This document shows positions 44,237 through 48,588 of a DNA stretch of 48,588 bases, in pieces (positions within the stretch are counted from its first letter, which is position 1; each line of letters starts with the position of its first letter). The stretch covers positions 76,956 through 125,543 of the forward strand of contig QCNT01000004.1 in NCBI GenBank assembly GCA_003213135.1. Reading direction: 5' to 3'. Made by a program: the position numbers and the translations under genes. The stretch comes from Pelagibacteraceae bacterium AG-426-I15 (GTDB lineage: Bacteria; Pseudomonadota; Alphaproteobacteria; Pelagibacterales; Pelagibacteraceae). The notes under the pieces were generated by a model. That model was given only the letters and a program-made list of their open reading frames with translations. It had not been told where the DNA came from and did no database searches.

Positions 44237-46816
44237 CTAGGCTACTAATTCCTCTGCTTTTTGTAAATTGACAGCAACCAATTTACTAATTCCTTTTTCA
44301 GGCATTGTTACACCGTAAAGTCTATTCATTTTAGACATCGTAAGAGCATGGTGGGTTATAATTATAAATTTAGTTTTAGTTACTGAAACTAGCTCATCTA
44401 ATAAAGCACAAAATCTTGTTACGTTTGCATCATCCAAAGGAGCGTCTACCTCATCTAAAACACATATCGGAGATGGATTTGTTAAGAAAATTGCAAATAT
44501 TAATGATAAAGCTGTAAGGGCCTGTTCTCCACCTGATAATAAAGTAATAGACTGCAATCTTTTACCTGGAGGAGAAACCAACATTTCTAAACCAGCTTCT
44601 AATGGATCGTCAGAGTCAACTAATTCAAGTTTTGCATTTCCACCGTTAAATAATTTTGTATAAACCTCATTAAATTTTTTGTTAACCCTCGAAAAAGCCT
44701 CTAGTAATCTTTCCCTACCTCTTTGGTTAAGTTCATTAATACTTGTTTTTAATTTAACTATTCCAGAGACAAGGTCCGATCTGTCATCCTCCATTTTTTT
44801 AATTGTTTCTCTAAATTTTTCAGTTTCTATGTCCGCTCTTAAATTCACTGACCCCATAGCCTCTCTGCTTTTTTTTCTTTTTTCTAACTTTTGCTCTTGT
44901 TCAGATACTGAGGGCACTTTCTCATTTTCAATAATATCAGACATATTTAGTAAGTTGTTTATATTTTCTATTTTTAATTCATTTTTCATCATATAAGTCA
45001 GATCCATTTTTCTCTGATCAATCCCCTCGGTCGTTGCCTCGAGCCTCGCCTTACCTTCTCTAAGAACAGTAAATTTTTCCTGAACAGATTTTAAATCTTG
45101 GTTTATTGCCTCATATTTTTTTTCAATTTTTTCTATTTCCACTTCAATTTCTTCATTATTCTTTTTTGTATTTTCTAAATTTTGAAGATTTTGTCCTTTG
45201 TTTATTGCAATTTTTTCAGGATTTTTTTGATTTTCCTCCAATTCTATTTCTTTATCTTTTTTTCTCACATTCAGTTTAATAAGCATTTTTTCTGAATTTA
45301 ATTTTAGGTCTTTCCAATTTTCTAATTCTTGATCAATACTTTTAATTCTTTCTTTTCTTTTAATAGAGTTTTCGTGGATAGATTCATTTTTTCCAAACAT
45401 CGATGCATATTTTTCTTGCGAGGTTGTTATAGCATCTACCAATTCTTTTAAGTTAATAGTTAGATCATTTATCTCAATCTTTTGGATGTTACTTATTTGA
45501 TTTTGCAAAATATCATTAAGCTTAATATTATTTTTTTTTGCTTCATCGATTCTATTTTCATTGAGCAAAATATTTGTATTCTCACCAATTTCTTTTAATT
45601 CCTCAAGAATTTTTTGCTGACCTTTAAAATCATATGAACTCAGTTTTTTTTCAAAAAAATTATCAAATTTTATTTGTCTGTCTTTTAATTCTTGTTTGGC
45701 AATGTCAAGATTTATTTCTGACTTTTTCTCGATGTCGTGTAATTCCCTTTCTGTTCTTATTAGCTCATTTTTTTCCTCTAAAATTCTTTTTTCATTCAAG
45801 GATGCATCTAATGATATACTCTTCTCTCTTTCTATATCAGAGTCGATAAGCTTTATATTTTCTAAAATTTTTCTATTTAATTCTTTAATATCCTTTTCTC
45901 TCTCATTTAAATTTGAAATTTCTAAATTTAACTTTTGCATCTTTGAAAGATTTTCCATTTTTTTATCTCTTAATGGTTGAATTTTTTTATTTTCTTCTTC
46001 TACTAAAATATTGTTTTGATTTAGATCTTTCTCAACTTGGCCTATTTCATTTTGAATTTCATCTGTCTTTTTTTTAATTTCATTTTTTTCTTGATCAATT
46101 TCTTGTATTTTAAGATAATATAAACCTGCTTCAATAGACCTAATTTCTTGAGAGATCTCTTTATACTTACTAGCTTCTTGAGCTTGCTTTTCTAAATTTT
46201 CTAATTGCTTCTCCTGTTGACGCTTAAGTTCATCTGCTCTTTTAAGATTATTTTCAGCTGCACCCAATCTAGTTTCTGCTTCGTGTCTTCTTAAATGTAT
46301 GCCGGAGATTCCAGCTGCTTCTTCTAAAACAGACTTTCTTTCGGAAGGTTTCGCTGTAACAATCATTCCGATTCTTCCCTGACTTATCATTGATGGAGAA
46401 TGCGCTCCTGTCGACAAATCTGCAAAAAAAGTTTGTGCATCTCTTGCCCTTACTTCTTTATTGTTAATGTAGTATTTCGAACCTTTCTCTCTCTCGATCT
46501 TTCTTTTTATAATCACCTCATCCAAATCAAGGTACTGACCCTGACCTTCTTTTTCTGAGTTATCTATCATTATAGATACTTCCGAAATATTTTTAGCGGG
46601 CCTGTTAGATGTTCCTGAAAAAATTACATCTTCCATTCCAGAGCCTCGCATACTCTTCGCCGATGTTTCGCCCATGCACCACCTTAAAGCTTCAACTATA
46701 TTGGACTTACCACAACCATTAGGACCAACAATTCCAGTTAATCCCTCTTCAATAAAAAAATTAGTTTTATCAAAAAAAGATTTAAAACCCGATATTTCTA
46801 TTTTTTTAAATTTCAT
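44237..46816 (-). CDS. smc: Chromosome segregation protein SMC, short and apparently hinge-less
   Basis: ATP-driven chromosome organiser. Heads are clear: Walker A GPNGCGKSN (31-39), Q-loop region and SQGRIGMIV (145-153), EEAAGISG (165-172); C-terminal signature LLSGGEQALTALSL (759-772), Walker B ICVLDEVDAPLDD (784-796) and D-loop region, ITHH switch (820-823). The whole protein is 859 residues against about 1150-1190 normally. Residues 175-650 read as continuous Lys/Glu-rich coiled coil. I find no hinge domain (no Gly-rich GVxGxLxDL or similar) and no CxxC zinc hook. The least coil-like part is 390-480. No frameshift or stop is seen. A single base separates it from the thioredoxin gene upstream. 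Confidence 0.93.
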   Translation of the reverse strand: MKFKKIEISGFKSFFDKTNFFIEEGLTGIVGPNGCGKSNIVEALRWCMGETSAKSMRGSGMEDVIFSGTSNRPAKNISEVSIMIDNSEKEGQGQYLDLDEVIIKRKIEREKGSKYYINNKEVRARDAQTFFADLSTGAHSPSMISQGRIGMIVTAKPSERKSVLEEAAGISGIHLRRHEAETRLGAAENNLKRADELKRQQEKQLENLEKQAQEASKYKEISQEIRSIEAGLYYLKIQEIDQEKNEIKKKTDEIQNEIGQVEKDLNQNNILVEEENKKIQPLRDKKMENLSKMQKLNLEISNLNEREKDIKELNRKILENIKLIDSDIEREKSISLDASLNEKRILEEKNELIRTERELHDIEKKSEINLDIAKQELKDRQIKFDNFFEKKLSSYDFKGQQKILEELKEIGENTNILLNENRIDEAKKNNIKLNDILQNQISNIQKIEINDLTINLKELVDAITTSQEKYASMFGKNESIHENSIKRKERIKSIDQELENWKDLKLNSEKMLIKLNVRKKDKEIELEENQKNPEKIAINKGQNLQNLENTKKNNEEIEVEIEKIEKKYEAINQDLKSVQEKFTVLREGKARLEATTEGIDQRKMDLTYMMKNELKIENINNLLNMSDIIENEKVPSVSEQEQKLEKRKKSREAMGSVNLRADIETEKFRETIKKMEDDRSDLVSGIVKLKTSINELNQRGRERLLEAFSRVNKKFNEVYTKLFNGGNAKLELVDSDDPLEAGLEMLVSPPGKRLQSITLLSGGEQALTALSLIFAIFLTNPSPICVLDEVDAPLDDANVTRFCALLDELVSVTKTKFIIITHHALTMSKMNRLYGVTMPEKGISKLVAVNLQKAEELVA

Positions 46817-46817
46817 A

Positions 46818-47417
46818 TTATAAAATTTTTTCTATTATTTTTTTAAAATCATTATAACTATGTTTTCCATCATATTTTTTCTCGTTTATAAAAATAGTTG
46901 GGGTAGACTCGATCGAATATTTTTTTTGCGCCATTATTCTTTCATTTAAAATTTCATTTTCGATATTTTCATCTTTTAAACAATTATTAATTCTATCATT
47001 GTTCAAACCATGTTTCTTTGCAATTTTACTTAAATTAGAATTTATATTGTTAATATCTGAGCCGCTGGCCCAATCATCCTGCTTATCATAAATCTCATTT
47101 AATAATTCGATTCTTTTTTTACCATTTTGAACACAATTTAAAATTTTTTCACCATTCAAAGCGGCTAAATCTAAGGGAAACCCATGATGCTCATATCTAA
47201 CAATATTTGTATCAATAAAATCTTGTTTTAATTTTTTGAAGATTTTTTTGTGAAAATTTGCACAATGCGGACATGTAAGGGAGGAAAAAACTTTAATAAT
47301 TACTTTAGAGTCTTTATTTCCCAAAGAAGTTAATTCAACTTTTTCATCTGAAAAAACTATGCCAGAGGCTGAAAAAAAAATTAAAACAAATAATGATAAA
47401 ATTTTTTTTACGGTCAT
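46818..47417 (-). CDS. DsbA-like periplasmic thioredoxin-fold protein
   Basis: 199 residues with a signal peptide (about 1-23, cleavage near FSDEK). The redox motif is CPHC (C49, C52) in SSLTCPHCANFH, and the cis-proline loop is STPTIFI. Belongs to the thioredoxin_4/DsbA group of oxidoreductases that oxidise or isomerise exported thiols. Its placement directly before smc also occurs in other alphaproteobacteria. Two more Cys (94 and 146 approx.) may form an internal disulfide. Confidence 0.88.
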   Translation of the reverse strand: MTVKKILSLFVLIFFSASGIVFSDEKVELTSLGNKDSKVIIKVFSSLTCPHCANFHKKIFKKLKQDFIDTNIVRYEHHGFPLDLAALNGEKILNCVQNGKKRIELLNEIYDKQDDWASGSDINNINSNLSKIAKKHGLNNDRINNCLKDENIENEILNERIMAQKKYSIESTPTIFINEKKYDGKHSYNDFKKIIEKIL

Positions 47418-47421
47418 AATA

Positions 47422-47916
47422 TCACTTCAATTTTTTGTTTATAAATTGTGTTGCTAACTTATTTAGTTTTTTCTTAAGACCTAAATTTTCTATCTCATTA
47501 ATTTTTTTATTATAGTTTTTATTTTCTTTATAATTAAGAAAATTTTTGTCTTTAATATTTATTTTATCATCTAATAAAATTATTTTTATCTGATTAATAA
47601 AAGTATAACCAAAAAATGAATTAATTTTATCCTTAATATCTTTTTTCGAATATTCTACTTCAAGTTGGTCACCATGACCAACATTAAGGAAAAGAATACC
47701 ATCAGCGAATTCTTTATTAGTTTTTATAGATTTTGGATAGCAAATTTTTGAGATTTTTTTGCCCACAATTTCAGTCCAATTATTTAATATTGAGGAATAA
47801 TTGTGACCTCCTTTTTTTAGGATTTTATTAACTGCTCTAGGCAAGGAGTTACCAACAGTCCTAAGGCCTTGAATAGAATACATTGATTTATTAATATATT
47901 TTTTTTTCTTATGCAT
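47422..47916 (-). CDS. DUF721/DciA-like protein
   Basis: 164 residues. The N-terminal part with VNKILKKGGHNYSSILNNWTEIVG (about 29-52), then LFLNVGHGDQLEVEYSKKDI, matches the DUF721 family, which includes DciA, a loader or partner of the DnaB helicase. The C-terminal 60 residues are Lys/Asn-rich and unconserved. The ATG at 47916 abuts the mutY ATG on the other strand (ATGCAT). An in-frame ATG at 47883 would leave a 27-base leader and still keep the whole domain, so the start is uncertain. Confidence 0.72.
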   Translation of the reverse strand: MHKKKKYINKSMYSIQGLRTVGNSLPRAVNKILKKGGHNYSSILNNWTEIVGKKISKICYPKSIKTNKEFADGILFLNVGHGDQLEVEYSKKDIKDKINSFFGYTFINQIKIILLDDKINIKDKNFLNYKENKNYNKKINEIENLGLKKKLNKLATQFINKKLK

Positions 47917-48588
47917 ATTAATAACAACTTATCAAAAATAATAATCAGTTGGTACGATAATAATAAACGCAGTTTACCTTGGAGAGTAAAATTTAATTCA
48001 CCTGATAAGTTGTATTATAGACTATTGAGCGAGTTTATGCTTCAGCAAACTCAAGTTAAAACTGTGATACCCTATTTTTTAAGATTTACAAAAGAAATAA
48101 AAAATTTAAAAAAACTTTCTACAACTAGTGAAAGAAAAATTTTAAAACTCTGGGAGGGCCTTGGTTACTATCGGAGAGCAAAAAATTTAATAAAAACTGC
48201 GAAAATTATTATAAAAGAAAAAAAATCAGTTTTACCAAACAATATAAATGAAATAAAAAAACTTCCTGGCATCGGTGAATATACTGGAAATGTATTATTG
48301 GCCCTAGTTTATGATCAACCAAGATTAGGTCTTGATGGGAATGTAAAAAGAGTTCTATCTAGGATATTTAATAAGAATGAAAAAAATTTAGATTTTGAAG
48401 CAATTATAATTAAAAATAAAAAAAAATTATTACATCTTAAAAGAAATTCTGATTATGCTGAAGCAATGATGGAGTTCGGGGCTTTAGTTTGCAAGCCCAA
48501 GGAACCAAATTGTAATATTTGTCCAATTAGAAAAAATTGTAAATTTCACAGGTCTGGTAAAACTCTAAAGCTAAATAATTCAGTGAAA
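47911..48588 (+). CDS. mutY: A/G-specific adenine glycosylase (3' end cut by window edge)
   Basis: Removes adenine mispaired with 8-oxoguanine. 226 codons are visible of about 340-360. LPWR (22-25), catalytic E41 in LSEFMLQQTQVKTVIPYF, GLGYYRRAKNL, helix-hairpin-helix LPGIGEYTG (118-126), catalytic D142 in LDGNVKRVLSR, and the [4Fe-4S] set C194-x6-C201-x2-C204-x5-C210. The C-terminal MutT-like domain lies beyond the edge. Diverges from the DUF721 gene with touching start codons. Confidence 0.96.
   Translation, partial: MHINNNLSKIIISWYDNNKRSLPWRVKFNSPDKLYYRLLSEFMLQQTQVKTVIPYFLRFTKEIKNLKKLSTTSERKILKLWEGLGYYRRAKNLIKTAKIIIKEKKSVLPNNINEIKKLPGIGEYTGNVLLALVYDQPRLGLDGNVKRVLSRIFNKNEKNLDFEAIIIKNKKKLLHLKRNSDYAEAMMEFGALVCKPKEPNCNICPIRKNCKFHRSGKTLKLNNSVK

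Noticed and set aside
45634-45980. Rightward open frames opposite the SMC coiled coil
   Set aside because: They are Phe/Ser/Leu-rich shadows of Lys/Glu codons on the real strand.

Overview
The window looks like a stretch of chromosome from a streamlined marine alphaproteobacterium, most likely of the SAR11/Pelagibacterales group. The evidence is the very AT-rich DNA, near-zero intergenic space (no gene-free gap reaches 300 bases), alphaproteobacterial family markers (DUF2093, DUF1289, BamF-like DUF3035, a split b/b' ATP synthase stalk, a tRNA-His lacking G-1) and a carotenoid/retinal pathway of the type that serves proteorhodopsin. I see no mobile elements, CRISPR arrays, rRNA genes or phage genes. 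The species cannot be fixed from the sequence alone.

Left part (1-8850): a partial malate synthase G gene diverges from accA, and both promoters appear to lie so close to the start codons that the mRNAs would be leaderless. A cold-shock gene follows, then a 240-base spacer with hairpins, then tRNA-His whose CCA end lies 4 bases before hisS. hisS runs into hisZ and hisG with overlaps, giving one compact histidine unit. It meets groEL-groES head to head at a shared terminator embedded in the end of hisG.

Middle part (8952-26652): a rightward cluster encodes a HAD hydrolase, RibF, IleS, LspA, a BamF-like lipoprotein and a short Pgi. Leftward rsmD-purD follow, then a rightward DUF2093 gene. A leftward envelope operon (ubiA-msbA-waaA-lpxK-lpxL) makes and flips lipid A-Kdo and includes the ubiquinone prenyltransferase. 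Small membrane-protein genes (DUF2721 and two mini-ORFs) run rightward against a leftward pirin-quinone oxidoreductase-DUF1289 unit. rsmE follows.

Cytochrome oxidase operon (26750-34801, rightward): a small membrane protein of unknown function, coxB, coxA, two different subunit III genes, subunit IV, ctaB, a short ctaG, a 55-residue CxxC membrane mini-protein, then thrC and a peroxiredoxin.

Right part (34802-47916, leftward): sixteen genes run in one direction with no gap above 21 bases. In transcription order they are DUF721/DciA-like, a DsbA-like thioredoxin, smc, atpI, atpB, atpE, atpF', atpF, crtI, crtB, crtY, blh, ispH, thrB, rnhA and rhodanese. The F0 sector of ATP synthase and the complete phytoene-to-retinal pathway are therefore collinear. 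The SMC protein is short and I cannot find a hinge domain in it. A partial mutY diverges at the right edge. The features most worth a second look are the hinge-less SMC, the F0/retinal gene run, the tRNA-His/hisS fusion-like arrangement, the membrane-tailed AccA, the ctaG plus CxxC mini-protein pair, and the structured spacer beside the cold-shock gene.
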